Origin: Atrina japonica | Taxonomy: Eukaryota; Mollusca; Bivalvia; Pterioida; Pinnidae | NCBI GenBank assembly: GCA_030159075.1 | Contig: BROG01000109.1 | Span: forward strand, 410,001-474,000 | Length of the DNA stretch: 64,000 nucleotides | Direction of reading: 5' to 3' | Shown here: positions 1 to 12,033 of the stretch, piece after piece | Layout: each line of letters opens with the position of its first letter | Position numbering within the stretch: the stretch's first letter is position 1 | Notes under the pieces: model-generated | Told to the model about the DNA's origin: nothing | The model's database searches: none | What the model saw: only the letters and a program-made list of their open reading frames with translations | Made by a program: the position numbers and the translations under genes

Positions 1-59
1 ATAATAATAATAAAAAAAAAAGTTTGACGATGCCGGGTCCAGGTCTTTCAGCAAATCGT

Positions 60-165
60 CGGCGTTCCAACGATAACCAATTGTGCCCCTTTATTAGTCG
101 ACCTGTTCCTTTATTCATATGAAGCAAACTTCATTCATAGGTTTTCGAATCAAAAGAAGAAAAAG
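60..165 (-). mobile_element. 3'-terminal fragment of a Penelope-like element
   Basis: Read on the minus strand, this stretch contains the run GAATGAAGTTTGCTTCATAT followed by AAAGGAACAGGTCG. A close relative of this string stands at 25808-25880 on the plus strand, just downstream of another Penelope 3' fragment. It includes a short hairpin (ATGAAG/CTTCAT). I see no reading frame in it. Assignment to the Penelope 3' end rests on that internal match and on general recall of such ends in mollusc repeats. Confidence 0.45.
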
Positions 166-237
166 CAAGTTGTGGCCTTTAATTTGACGACAATTTGTTA
201 AATGAATTGATAATGACAATTTTTATATTAAGTGAAT

Positions 238-239
<2 letters not shown>

Positions 240-313
<74 letters not shown>

Positions 314-317
314 ATAT

Positions 318-382
<65 letters not shown>
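240..382. repeat. (TA)n microsatellite
   Basis: Almost pure TA dinucleotide repeat with a few TT or TTATA interruptions. Reading frames across it encode only Tyr-Ile repeats and are not genes. Confidence 0.98.
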
Positions 383-385
<3 letters not shown>

Positions 386-894
386 TTTAAACATATTTTA
401 TTGTTTCTAAACAAATGGATTGGACACAAGTTATAACAACTTATTAAAGTCCTTTCCGTTACATACAACATAATACATTTTAATATGTCACGTAACGATG
501 ATTCAAAAACAACAGGATTTATATTTGTTTCAAAATTAAACAAGAAAAGAACAGAAATTAATTTACAAAAGAAAGAACGAATATGCGGAAATGGAGAACT
601 ATTTTCTATATAAAGCTAACTTATTAAACTAACATCAAACTAACATATCAGCCTTGTATACACTAGACTGCATTCGAAAAACGTTCTTCTTATCAAAAAG
701 TCTTGAAAGTACACAAACCGGAAAATCTTTCTTCTGTTAACAATCCTATGCATTCTTGAAATCCAATCCTGAAAAAACTCGCAATCATTACAGGCCCGAT
801 ATTACTTATCATTTAAAAAAAATAAAAAATAAAAAGACGATTTACAGTTTGATTGACTCTTAAAGACCATCAAATGAAATGCAAAAACCAAAAA

Positions 895-1912
895 TTACAG
901 ATAACGTTTTTTTAAAAGGTATACAAATAGGCAATTGAATCCTAAAGAAAATCGTTTAGTGGAATTAATATATTTCTGAACGCTTGTACAAAGTTTTTTA
1001 TTTAGATATTCATTTAGGCTGGGATCACCATATTTTATTGTTTCAATAGATATATTACTGTACCAATACAATTCAGTTAACAATGTAATACGCTTATCAT
1101 AATATTTAGGGCAATGAAAGAAAAAATGGTTTATGTCTTCAGACGCGAAGCCACAATCACAAGATGGATCATCAATCAAATGGGCACAGAATAGATCGTA
1201 ATTTAGGGGACTTGCGCGGTTTCGGAGTTTACAATGTAAAATGTTTGCTTTACGGGGCCCATAACTTAAATAGTATTTGGTTTGTATAGTTGAAGAAGAA
1301 AAAATACTGTTCCGCAGTGATTTCTTAAAATTGTTTTTCATTTCAATGTTTTTTTGTTGATTGCGGTAAATTGTTCCAAAGGTTTGTTGTATGTGGTATA
1401 AATGACTGATTTGTTAGTTGAAGGCGAAATAAAGGCAGTCGATAATCGTTATAGTTTCTAAGATTATAATTGGGGTCGACATTGATTGGTAAAAGATCAT
1501 TTAAATAAGATGGTGCCCTATGGTTGTGAATATCGAAAAATAAACTAAGTTTTCGGAATTTCCTTCTTTCTTTTAGCATGCTCCATCCTAACTCCCTATA
1601 TAAAAATTCTGTTTTAGTAAAAAATGGCAAACCAGTAATTATTCGAGCTGCTTCTAGTTGAATGTTTTCTAATTTTGATTGACAAGTCACACCACAGTTA
1701 TCCCAAACTTCACATGCATATTCCAGTAAAGGTCTTATGTAAATCAAATAGATTTTTTCCAAATTTTTTCTTGATAACAGAAATTTCAATTTCCTCAATG
1801 TAGAAATGTATTTAGAAACATTTTTTAATAAGTAATTTATATGTAAAGTCCATTTAGCGTCGTTGTTAAATATCAAACCTAAATGTTTGTGACTATCGAC
1901 AATAGGTATCAA
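895..1912 (-). CDS. LINE ORF2 C-terminal region (thumb and CCHC-like cluster)
   Basis: Two abutting frames continue ORF2. The first (1343-1912) has HKHLGLIFNNDAKW and YIRPLLEYACEVWDNC, both usual after the RT palm in CR1/Jockey-type elements, and ends near WNNLPQST. The second (895-1341) holds SCDCG and HFFFHCPKY, a Cys/His cluster typical of the extreme C-terminus of these proteins. The break between them lies in a run of seven A on the coding strand, where one A fewer would keep the frame open. No RNase H domain is visible. Confidence 0.8.
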
Positions 1913-1916
1913 TACA

Positions 1917-2901
1917 TTATTGAAAACAAAAGTTAGGTATAAATGGTATTTGTCTATTAGTGACTAACATTATATCGGTTTTATCTGGGTTGAAAGACAT
2001 TAACCATTTGCTCGACCATTGAAATAAATTCTCCAGATCATGATTTACTGCAAGTTCGATGTCCCTAATATTCGGAGATGAAAATATCAAAGATGTATCG
2101 TCAGCATAAAGGTTACATACAGAATTTACAGATGACGCAATATCATTTATGTATACTAGAAACAAAAGAGGACCAAGTATAGAACCCTGGGGGACTCCCA
2201 ATTTAATCAAATGTTCTCTTGATATACTGTTTGATAATTTAACACACTGTTTTCTATTTGACAAATAGTTTTCGATCCACGAAAAGAGTTTGCCGTTGAT
2301 TCCATAGCCTCTAAGTTTAGATAAAAGTCCCTTGTGCCAAACACGGTCAAAAGCTTTTGAAAAATCACAAAAAACAAGGGCCGTGTATGATTTCTCTTCT
2401 AACGCTAAAAGAATTCTGTGGTATATATCGATGAGTTGGTGGGTTGTGGAAAATTTTGGTAAAAAACCTGATTGTAGTTTATATATCAAATTATTTGATG
2501 AAAGGTAATTGTATATACATGTATATTTATAAACAACTCTCTCAAATATTTTTCCCACACAGCTTAGTAAAGATATTGGACGATAGTTCGAAACGGAAGA
2601 GCAATCCCCCTTTTTAAATAGTGGTATTACGTGTGCAAGTTTCCAAATATCAGGGAAAAATACCAAAATGCAATGATTCGTTAAACAAAATTGAAAGTGG
2701 TAAAGCAATTTCGTTTGCTACTAATTTTAGCATTCTGTGACTGATTTCGTCAGGGCCTGTGGCTTTGTTTTCTTTTAAATTTTTAATAACATCAATTATA
2801 TCTTGTAAATTAAAGTTTATTTCACTTAACGATTCGTTAGTTTTATTTTCAAAGTAGGGAAACTGTTTTGTTAGAATCATCAACATCAGAAATGGATACA
2901 A
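1917..2901 (-). CDS. LINE ORF2 reverse transcriptase core (two frames)
   Basis: Reverse transcriptase of the same non-LTR element. The upstream part (2650-2901) contains the motif ATGPDEIS. After a one-base shift near 2665 the frame continues (1917-2708) through NYRPISLLS, FCDFSKAFDRVWH, GVPQGSILGPLLFLVYINDI and the catalytic LYADDTSL with its paired aspartates. Further on is FNPDKT, the primer-grip side of the palm. All core RT motifs are present in the right order, so the catalytic site itself is not mutated. A further one-base shift near 1915 separates it from the thumb region. Confidence 0.9.
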
Positions 2902-3647
2902 AATAATCGTTTAATAGTTCGCTTTTGACAGATTCATCATCAGTGATAGTACCATCTTCAGTGTTTATTAAGGGTGGTATTGAAGTAGATAACTTTTCTT
3001 TTATCAACATTTTCATTATCTTCCAGTACGTTCGGGGATTTGCTGAATTTTTGTCAATGTAATTATCAAATGTTTTCATAAAACTGTTGTCTGGCATATA
3101 TTTTCATGTTATTTATCTTATTTCTAATTTGCTTATATTTTTCAAATGAATTGGGATTTTTATTTTTCAAGTATTTTTTCCTATATCGGTTTCGTTTTCT
3201 TATTTGTTTTTTAAGTTCTTTATTTATCCAGGGTTTGTCTCTAGATTTTACTGTTATTTGTTTGGAAGGAATGTGTTTCTCAAAAATTTCATAGATCTTT
3301 TGTTGAAACTTTACACACTTGAGATTAAAGTTATCAAAAAGATTTAAATAGTGTTCCCAGTTAATATTTCTAAAGTCATTACGCAATGAATCAATATTTG
3401 CTTCCTTGTAAATCCAAACATTACGTTTATAATTTTTCTTTAAACAATTAAAATACTTTAAAAGAACATGGACTGCTTCGTGATCACTAACATCAGTTTG
3501 AACCGGAATGACTTCACTTAATACAATATCTATACAATCACTTATAATAAATGGGTCCAACAATTTTTGGGAAGTCTCAGTCGCTCTTGTAGGTGAAGTA
3601 ATAACATTTTTCAGGTTAAAATCTAACAAAACATCAGTAAAATCATT

Positions 3648-4172
3648 TCAGTTTGTTGCTAACATATCTATGTTGACATCGCCTGTAATTAAAATGTTAT
3701 TAGTCAAGTCTAAAGCCTTTTCAAGTGAATGTCTAAATCTGGTCCAAATACCAGTTGAATTTATATGCCACTGAGGTCTATATATTAGGCATAAAATAAA
3801 TTTTACATAGTTTATTTGAATCTGAAACCACATTATTTCATCTTCATCGAACTCTAGTTGGGTAATACGTGAAATATTAATCTTATTTGTTGAATATACT
3901 AACAAACCACCACCAAACATATTACGATCTTTCCTAAAGATGTTTTCGAAATTTTCCAATTTTATATAAATGTCGGGTATAGATGGATCAAGATGTGTTT
4001 CGGTTAGACAAAGAATGTCTACTTCATCAGTGAAAGATTCTAGAAAAGATAATTTATTTCTTACACTTCTTATATTTAAATGCATAATACTGAGACAATT
4101 TTGTGTAACACAGGAGCTATTTGAACTAAAGGAAGAGTTAGTGGATACTGGACCTGGATTTGGATGAATGTC
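3648..4172 (-). CDS. LINE ORF2 N-terminus: 2A-like motif and apurinic-type endonuclease
   Basis: Reading down the minus strand from 4172, the protein begins GDIHPNPGP, matching the 2A-like consensus D-V/I-E-x-N-P-G-P except for His in place of Glu. A hydrophobic stretch interrupted by a TGA lies just upstream. A low-complexity Ser/Asn linker follows, then the endonuclease start LNIRSVRNK. LCLTETHLD is the metal-binding Glu motif, and LIYRP and LITGDVNID are the later endonuclease motifs. These nucleases make the nick that primes target-primed reverse transcription. An in-frame TGA near 3648 ends the segment, where relatives of the family usually have Trp; the same frame continues at 3629. Confidence 0.82.
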   Translation of the reverse strand, partial: DIHPNPGPVSTNSSFSSNSSCVTQNCLSIMHLNIRSVRNKLSFLESFTDEVDILCLTETHLDPSIPDIYIKLENFENIFRKDRNMFGGGLLVYSTNKINISRITQLEFDEDEIMWFQIQINYVKFILCLIYRPQWHINSTGIWTRFRHSLEKALDLTNNILITGDVNIDMLATN

Positions 4173-6769
4173 ACCACATCAAAATAATAAAAATATTACT
4201 ATTAGCGTTCAATGACTGCAATATCAGGAGGTACTGTAAACAGATATAAGTCTTTAATATCAAGGAAAATATATCAAAAACAGTAGATTTTTCATTTTTA
4301 CACGAGTATACATATTTGGCTTTGCCCGTTATTGAACCATGAATCTTTCCATAAAAGTAACCGATAGCACATCTCCAAGTTAAAATATCACAAAACATTA
4401 AACTTATGGTATTTTGAATGGAAAATATCTACAATATGACTATCGGTTACCTCATGGAATGTGACTTCAGTCAATAATAAATTTACCGACTTTTGTTGGT
4501 CGATTGAGCCTCTAATTGGTATAAGATTCCGCACAAAAAAGAAAAAAAGATAAAAGGGTTGTGAAAGTCTCAAGTGAGAATAACAATATGAAAAACAAGA
4601 ACATAAAGTTTCCATGGCTATATACACTATAAACAAGACATTTATCAAATTGATGAATGCTATGTTTGTGACCGTATGATGGTTGATCGAGGAGTTACTG
4701 TAGAAAATATGATACACTTTAAAACATGTCAAGCATCTATTTGACGATTAAAGTTACATATTACTTTTATATCTTTATCACTTTTATATCTTTTACTGAT
4801 TTAAAATGGTTTAGAATGAATATTAGTATATTAATCAAAAGGCGTTGTGGAGTGAAAATATATTAGTAAAATAATCGAAAGGCGTTTTGAAATGAAATAC
4901 ATATACTGTTCGTATCATTTTAAGATAAAAATTCTTCATATTAGAAGGCTAATTATTGAAGCAGGAAATTTAGTGGGGTAATTACGCTATGAAAATGCAC
5001 AATGTAAAAACACTTTGATCGTTATGACTACAAAACCTTATAGCTAATGATTCATGGTTTCCAACCATTAAGTAACATACAGATAAAATTTATCCAGAAA
5101 AGCTATGTAGATGTAGCATTACAGTGAGCTGTTCATACATTGAGAAAAAATTGCGATTGTACATGAGTGAACCTTCTATAAACGTTTTACACAAAGTAAC
5201 TACTGATTGTAAACGCTAAGTAAGAGTCACAGTGATATAATTAACTATATAACGGTCATCTACACGGTGTAATTAGTAAATAACACATAAACGATTCATA
5301 GATTGTAACTACTAGGGTAAACATAAAGAATACAATTCGTTCTGCACCACTATAAAAATTAATTTAAACTGAACGATTCATACATCTTCAGTTTCTAAGC
5401 TACTAAACAGTGCAAGTGATAAAAAATTCATGACTGTGTTATTTAGCTACAACTAAATCACAGTCACAATGATATGAAATAAACAATTCGTATATAGCAA
5501 AAAAACTAAATAACAATCACAGTAATATATAATAAACAATTCATATATAGCAACCACTAAATAATAGTCGCAGTGATATGAGTTAAAACAATATATTTAT
5601 AGTAACCACACGGTAAAACGAATCGTTTAGGACAAAAACAAACTACCAAATTATACTCATTGACAAACAATTTCATATACCTGCAGTAAAAACTACTAAA
5701 TTTGACGGACTCAGTAGGATTTTTTCAGAAGGACTTAGAAAGTACTTATAGTGAGATGAACGACTACTAACTGTTTAAAGTCATACTGAAAGTGAGCAAA
5801 CTTTTATTCTGCATAACATTAGTTTGAGGTAGTCGTGTAAAACACCGGTACCTCATTCAACGTTAGCCCAAAGTTTTAGTAGAATATGAAAACTATTCGA
5901 ATCATGGTTTCCAATATATCAGTCATAATTACAATGAGTCGATACACTTTTCACACCATAAGATTTAACCTACAGTACCACAGTATAAAACCAAGTGAAC
6001 ACTCGTGTACTTATATTTTATCTGAGTATTACTATACTATGATTGGGCTGATCTAAGTCATTCTACGTACAGTTCCACGTCATCATAGAAAACATAATAT
6101 TTAAGAAAACTTAGATGAATATGAGTGTAATTTTTACTGATTAGGCTATCACTGAAATAGGCTAATGTTTGTTACTAAACAAATTTATATACAGTAACCA
6201 CGTGTACAGTATTTTAGAAAACATAATATTAAAGAAATTCAGATAAACACGTGTGAATAAAAATGCGTGCATATATGACTCCTACGCTAAAAAATTTGCT
6301 ATGTTTACAAACGAATCCAAATCAATTCACAACAGTGGTGTCAAGTCGCTAGTCATCACAAGAGCATCGGATATTCCGTTATTAATGGAATCCGTGCGAG
6401 GAAACACTTCTTACCTGCACAACCTATTTATCAAAGCCTGCATTGTTTGATTTTGACTAACCAAGATTGCCACTTAACCTTGGAATACCTGTATTTATAC
6501 TGCTTGGGATATAGTCGTATAAGAATAACGTTTGTTTTGAACTGATATGGTGATTTACATCAGGTGTAGCATGAATCAAAAGAGAAGAATCATTATGTAA
6601 ACCCAAATAGTTACAACCTTTGACGTAATCAGTAAAGCTAATAAATAAATATGTATCAGTAAAAAAAAATATAATTATACAAAACATTCAGATGCGTGAA
6701 AATGACTCGGATTGTTAGGTGAATATAGGTAAGTTGATATACAAACGCACTCACGTGTGACACAATCTA
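4173..6769. other. Non-coding stretch with degenerate tandem and direct repeats
   Basis: No credible gene. From about 5040 to 5640 short blocks recur in degenerate form roughly every 60 bases: CACAGTGATAT, AAACAATTCATATATAG and AACCACTAAATAA. A pair of direct repeats, containing GAAAACATAATATTTAAGAAA in slightly different forms, lies at about 6065-6130 and 6190-6256. Small ORFs at 6253-6450 and 6457-6687 show no recognisable domain. The stretch separates an ORF1-like gene from ORF2 of the LINE, so it may be an insertion into that element or unrelated repeat DNA. Confidence 0.5.
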
Positions 6770-7876
6770 CGAAATTATTAAGAAGGATCATTCGACCAGG
6801 CTTGAGCTGACTCAAGAGAAAATAGTTTTTTTTTCGCACTGCTTTCGCTTTTCTTTGCATAGATATTGCCGTCAACGGTCCAGTATGAAATGATTTTCTT
6901 TTCATGACGCAATTTGTTCAGGACATTCACAATAGTTTGACGTTTTTTTGTTAAGGCTTCCACAATCATGACTTTATGATGGTTTCCTTTTAAATTTTCT
7001 CTTTGCTTCGAATACGAGTTGCCTGTCATTATAACGAACAAATTTAACGATAACTGTTACTTTATTTTGAGATATTTTCCCCAGAATATGACATCTCGAA
7101 ATTTGTGATTCAGTTACTTTAACATTTAAAGATTCGTTGCATATTTTTTAGAATAGCAGTTGTAGGGTTGAAGGGGGTGTCATTTGATACAGGAACATTT
7201 AAGAATTTGAGTGAGTTACGTCTTGAGTATTGTTCCTGCTCCTCAATGGCATCTAATTGTTGAGATTGGGATAGCTCCAGAGAGGAAATTTTTTCTTTAA
7301 GATGACATATTTCTGCATCTTTGGAGTTGACCTGATCCAATAAAGTTTCAAAATGTGTATCAAGTTGCTGTTCGATAAGTTGGTTGCATTTAGTGTTGAC
7401 ATTTAACTCAATCAATGACTTTATTTTGACATCGTGGTTGATAATATCATCAAGTTTGTTTTGGATAAGTGGCGCAATGGAGTCAGACAGATACTGTTGG
7501 AGAATCGATTTTACAAGATTCGCCACTGGTTCTGCAATAGCTTGAACAAGATTTGCAATAAAAAGAGGGTCATATGTTGTTTTAAATATCGACTCAGGAT
7601 TAGAAGTCGGGTCAATGGGAGAAGTCGATTTCAACGATCTTTTCGGTGTAGCATTCAGAGATGTATCAGGTGAATATCATATCCAATTTGCCTTTTAAAA
7701 CCAATAACTGGAGAAGAAAATAGGCAGGCTTGCTCATGAGAAATAGTATGAGTATGAGATATATCTGGTGTTTGAGAGGTAGATTTTGGAATAACTGTAC
7801 TTGAGGTCTGACTATGGTCAATGTTGTTACTCACCGCGGCCGGAAGTACAGGATTGTCCGTGCAGCATGAATCCAT
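6770..7876 (-). pseudogene. Non-LTR retrotransposon ORF1 (coiled-coil RNA-binding protein), broken
   Basis: ORF1-like protein on the minus strand in three frames: 7655-7876, 7119-7634 and 6778-7041. The N-terminal part is Ser/Thr-rich. The middle has a long coiled coil (leucine and isoleucine heptads, residues about 80-150 of the joined reading), ending in the family signature EQYSRRNSLKFLNVP. The C-terminal part, VIVEALTKKRQ-like and SYWTVDGNIY, resembles the ORF1 C-terminal domain that binds nucleic acid. Frame changes lie near 7650, 7125 and 6985. The short stretch NESLNVKVTESQISRCHILG, between the second and third pieces, shows the protein is otherwise continuous. It may belong to the same element as the ORF2 at 895-4172, but the 2.6-kb gap leaves this open. 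Confidence 0.75.
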
Positions 7877-8084
7877 AGTGAATGGCTATTGTGAATTTTC
7901 CAAATAGACAACGAACAAAAACTCTTCGAAAACACAATTAAATAACGAAATTTGTGGATTTGGCAGCACACTGTATCAATATGAAATCAGATTACCATTT
8001 GTGTCACAAAATTAGAAGTTTATGTACCGTTTTTACAAAAAAATTCTCTCCTCGATCTGACTGCTGTCCACTACCTAGTCGATT

Positions 8085-8745
8085 ATAAACATAATACCAA
8101 AGTTATAACGCTCAAGACGATCGTTTCTGTCAATTAGACTTCATCTTTTGAATCCAATTTTACAAACAAAAAAGGTTCTCTAAAGGAAAAGTGGTATAAG
8201 ACAAGGCATATATCCATCAAAATAGAAATTAAATACACAACATAATCAAAAACAGTTTGACATCTCTCTTACTATAGACATAAACGGGAAAATTACAACC
8301 AACCAAACAACGGCAAACGTCATAATTTTAGCTTTCCTATCGTTAACGTCCCATATTAAAGTAGTAATGTCTTTTTCTCGTTTTCATATAGTGTTTTCTA
8401 TCTCTAAGTTGATCCGATATGCCAGGGCGTATTCAGTGTATGCACATTTCATAAACATAGGTAAATTACTTTCTGATAAGTTGATTGTTGAATCGTCTTT
8501 ATCGATTGTGACGGGATTCATTGCTAATTTACTTCATTTAAAATTGACTGTGCACTCACGGCAGGTGTGACCGGTCAACAGGGGATACTCAATGACACCT
8601 GATCCCACATCTGGATTTTTAGATGTCCGTGTTTTTCAAATGTTCGCTACATTTGTATACTGTTTCTAAATCCTTGTAATCTGTGATTGATATATATAGT
8701 CATTGCTCACGTTAGCTAAAGAACATTATTGTATATTGTAATACT
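8085..8745 (+). mobile_element. Penelope-like element fragment (RT C-terminus and 3' end)
   Basis: The ORF 8367-8570 contains SKLIRYARAYSVYAHFINIGKLL followed by a Lys-Leu-type continuation. This is the region just after the reverse transcriptase in Penelope-like elements. The sequence after it, ACACCTGATCCCACATCTGG and a GTCCGTGTTT block, recurs in five other places in the window (for example 45500 and 25690 plus; 22380 and 27970 minus), marking the 3' end of the family. Upstream, 8100-8150 carries the CTCAAGACGATCGTTTCTGT block, which is also repeated elsewhere. The copy is 5'-truncated and has no complete RT. Confidence 0.7.
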
Positions 8746-8776
8746 TACAATATTTGACGCAGTATTAGTAGATCAT

Positions 8777-9054
8777 GGAGCCGGCCTGAATCAGTCGGTA
8801 GCGCGATTGACTGTTGGTCGTGAGGTCGTGAGTTCGAGTCCAGCCGACGACAGGTTGGTTTCCTGTCCTTTGTATGAGACAGTAAAAGTCGAGGTCCCGT
8901 GCCACAGTAGGTGTCGGCACGTTAAAGAACCCTCACTGCTCAATGGCCATAAGTGCCGAGCATAGGCCAAACTTTGAAGCCCTTCACCGGCTTGGTGACG
9001 TCTCCATATGGGTGAAATATTCTTGTGTGGGACGTTAAACAACAATACAACAAC
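8777..9054 (+). mobile_element. tRNA-derived SINE, full length
   Basis: The 5' head is tRNA-like. An A-box-like stretch lies at about 8790-8805 and a near-perfect B box, AGTTCGAGTCC, at 8830-8841; together these form an internal RNA polymerase III promoter. The body includes GAGGTCCCGTGCCAC and AAAGAACCCTCACTGCTCAA. The tail GACGTTAAACAACAATACAA is the conserved SINE end common in bivalves. The same family occurs at 41376-41660 (plus) and 48251-48441 (minus). It depends on a LINE for movement. Confidence 0.9.
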
Positions 9055-10550
9055 CTACTAATAGTAGCTCATGCATCAGTGTACATGTATACAAAGTGTC
9101 AACCATTTTCTTAGAAGATGTCATTTTCAGCATTTCATTGGCATTGACCTTCGACCTTATGACTCTGAAAACTATGCAAAAAGACAACTAGTTATGCGGA
9201 AATAAGCACTTTTAGTATTTATGTGTTACTTTGAATCTTGGTGGCGTAATATACATATCATATCATCAGTCTACAGCTCAATTTTGTGTAGTTTCATCGA
9301 ACTCATTCCATTTCCGTAGAACTGGAGTTTTAGTTATGGAAGTATATTTTAAGTTGGCAGCCGTCTTGGATTCCGGACTTCTCTGAAAAATAACAACACC
9401 AGTTAGTCTAGGTGAACATTTATGTGAAGTTTTATAAATCCTTTCGGTAGTTTTTCATTTCAAATTATAGACCATAATCGAGTTGTTCCATTCCGTTCAG
9501 TTTTGCAGGAATACATGTAGTTTGTACTTCAGATCACGTGACTTCAGCTGAAAGTCGGACAAGGTCCTTTCCGATTATCTTATATTTACACTGACATTCA
9601 GTGATATCTTGTTTCTGTTTGTTTGCGAGAAATTAAGTCATTAAGATAAAACTCCTTTCTTGTAAAAAATGACAAGTCTCATCACTTTCCTGTAGGCTCT
9701 TTTTCCAATCTGACAATAATCTGCTTAATCGGAAGTGACGTTGCCCTACTTTATGCTTTGAAACAGCATACTATTATGACGAACCGTGACGGTACGGAAC
9801 AACTGAAAAAAAAGTCCATAGTGAAAATACAATATTGAACATTCAAGTTTTATGTAAATACTTTCAACAATATTTGAGTTGAAATTCAAAATTCAAAAAA
9901 GTTTTACTGACACACGGGACCGGGACAAGTCACTTGAACTTATTGTTTGGGGGACATAAAAAGGTCGTAAATCGGTTATCAGCAAAATTAGCAAACACAA
10001 TATTTACGATTACCGATTTACGACGTTTTATGAGATGCTGTCTAAAACTAGGTCGATAAGTTTACAAAAGCGTCAGTTTTCACATTGGTTGCTCTTATAT
10101 GAAGACCCCGGCTGTGATAGTCGATATAGGGTTTTCTTATTTGATTTAAAATGCTAGACCAGTGTTTATTATGGAAATAATAGACTACATTCCAAATTTT
10201 CTGTTTTATGCTCATCTGTTTTATGATTGTTACCTCGATATTCAGGGCAGATCCAGAAATTTTCAAAGAGGAGCTTTATTTATTTTGGGCACTCCCCATT
10301 TTTTTTACTAAACGCAAAATGGTGAGTTCCAGTTTATTTTGAATAAAGAATTTGAATTAAATCAAAGATTGCCATTTCTTACCCAAATTATGTACATGTC
10401 AGTACTATTAATGCAGTACAGCCAATATTATGTATAACTGGAATATTGTGAAGTTCATATAGAGAATTTTTTACTGTATTGTCATTTGCTTACTTTTAAA
10501 TTGAAGATAAATTCAAAAGTGAGAACAGTAGTCATGTCTTTTTATGATAT
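9055..10550. other. No recognisable feature
   Basis: About 1.5 kb of AT-rich DNA with no ORF of note and no repeat I can assign. The short minus-strand ORF at 10048-10266 has no domain features. Confidence 0.5.
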
Positions 10551-10554
10551 TTCC

Positions 10555-10740
10555 TACCCGTGGTCTAATGCAACCGCAATCCACCTAATGGAAGTTTCGT
10601 ACCCATGACGAATCGTACCCAATGAAAGGCGATTCGTACCCTGTGGATTTTGGGTACGAATCGTCTGGTCAAATCGTACCCAGTATATATTTGGGTACGA
10701 TTTGTCCTGAACATTTCGTACCCTGATGTATATTATTTGA
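10555..10740. repeat. Cluster of direct and inverted CGTACCC motifs
   Basis: CGTACCC or its complement GGGTACG occurs about seven times in under 150 bases, in both orientations. One pair, TCGTACCC and GGGTACGA around a TATATAT centre at 10674-10701, can form a hairpin. The motif reappears at the junctions of the downstream 1.36-kb duplication (around 11992, 12037-12085 and 13355). The arrangement resembles the subterminal binding motifs of a DNA transposon, but no transposase is present. Confidence 0.6.
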
Positions 10741-12033
10741 ATTTGGGTTTGAAGTAATTAAATCGGGTATTTTTAGGTACGGTTTTTGTGTGTGTTATAT
10801 TATTAATTATTTATCAAAGCTTATATTAGATCTAGATAAAAAAAATGTGCAAACATAAATTATTTATAAGGGGCTTCATCTTTAAATTTATTTGAACAAT
10901 TCATATTTTAATTTTAATCTATCGATGTTGCTTTTAAGATATCAATAATTAATTTTAAAACAATATTGACGAAACTGAATTGGTAATAATACAAATACAA
11001 ATGCTGTAAGATGTGACTTCCTTTATCACAATTTTTATTAATTGATCAAAATTGCATGTAGATGTCTCGAATTTGTTTGGGATTTTAAATAAAAATAAAT
11101 CTGGTGCGTCATTGTTGATTATGAAAATTAGAATGGGGGATACAAATTTTGAATGTTCGTACTTAAAAAGTGATGAGGCGTCATTGAGTATCGTACTATA
11201 TGTATAAACAAAAAACATACAACTCTTCATTTACTTGTTAAATGAAATATACAGATATCCTGGGTTACATGTGGATGAAAAATACGACATTGTAATAAAT
11301 ACAACTTGGAAAGTTGGAAGACAGGTTGATTACAAGTCATTTCCGTCGCCATGACAGAAAATGAATAACTGGACAAATATGGTATATAAAGGTTTGTTCT
11401 ATAATACAACAACAATACAATAGTAAAAGTTTTATTTTTAACCAATTGTTGAGCGTAATATTTCATTATCATCCGAAACCAAAGCTTTACAGCATAATAA
11501 TTGTTCTACAGGCTTTATTTTCAAAAATTTTCTGTAGCGTAATTAATCCATGATTTTGTTACTAACCCCCGATTGCTGTGATGGTGATGTTCTGGTTGAC
11601 TATAATTAGTTCTATTGTTTATATGTTAATTTATCCCTTCATTTAGGACTACCTCCGTTACTTAGCTCCATGTCAACAATAGGATAATCCACACCTTGTC
11701 GCTCCTTCTGACTGGCAAGTCATATAACGAATTTATCTATTATAATTATTATTATCTTTATTTATTTATTTATTACGAGAAGAAAATTTGGTTGGCGGTT
11801 TCCGCACCTGTTATGATCTCCTTGCATGAGTGCTCCATTATACAAAGAATAAAAATTGATATCCTTTTATTCTAAAAAGATCAGTGAACGAATGAATACT
11901 CAAAAAAGTACAAATTATATTGAAATAAACATCCATCTCCAGTAAAACAATAAATATTTCTGATTTAAATAGTATGAGTTGTCCAAGACAACTCGTACCC
12001 AAAGACGTGATTAAACTCAAATATACAAATCGT
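10670..12033. repeat. Tandem duplication unit 1 (1364 bp)
   Basis: First of two near-identical units, each starting CAAATCGTACCCAGTATATA. It ends with the hairpin GAGTTGTC-CAA-GACAACTC (11976-11994) followed by CGTACCC. It is AT-rich. The 81-residue minus-strand ORF at 11227-11472 is present unchanged in the second unit but lacks any domain and is probably chance. Confidence 0.9.

Larger units (their letters stand above)
895..4172 (-). pseudogene. Non-LTR retrotransposon ORF2 (endonuclease-reverse transcriptase), broken
   Basis: Minus-strand ORF2 of an APE-type LINE of the CR1/L2/Jockey assemblage. In order it carries a 2A-like motif (4149-4172), an exonuclease-endonuclease-phosphatase domain (about 3648-4120), a linker (about 2900-3629), the reverse transcriptase (about 1917-2870) and a C-terminal region with a CCHC-like cluster (895-1912). 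It would nick target DNA and copy its own RNA there. The frame is interrupted by one in-frame TGA near 3648 and by five single-base shifts near 3080, 2875, 2665, 1915 and 1342. All five have the same sign (one extra base), and most lie in short homopolymer runs. Apart from these lesions the protein is continuous, so the copy is young or partly damaged by assembly indels. I do not see a clear poly(A) tail, 3' tandem repeat or target duplication. Confidence 0.9.

Noticed and set aside
236..543. ORFs across the (TA)n tract on both strands
   Set aside because: They translate dinucleotide repeat into Tyr-Ile runs; no coding evidence.
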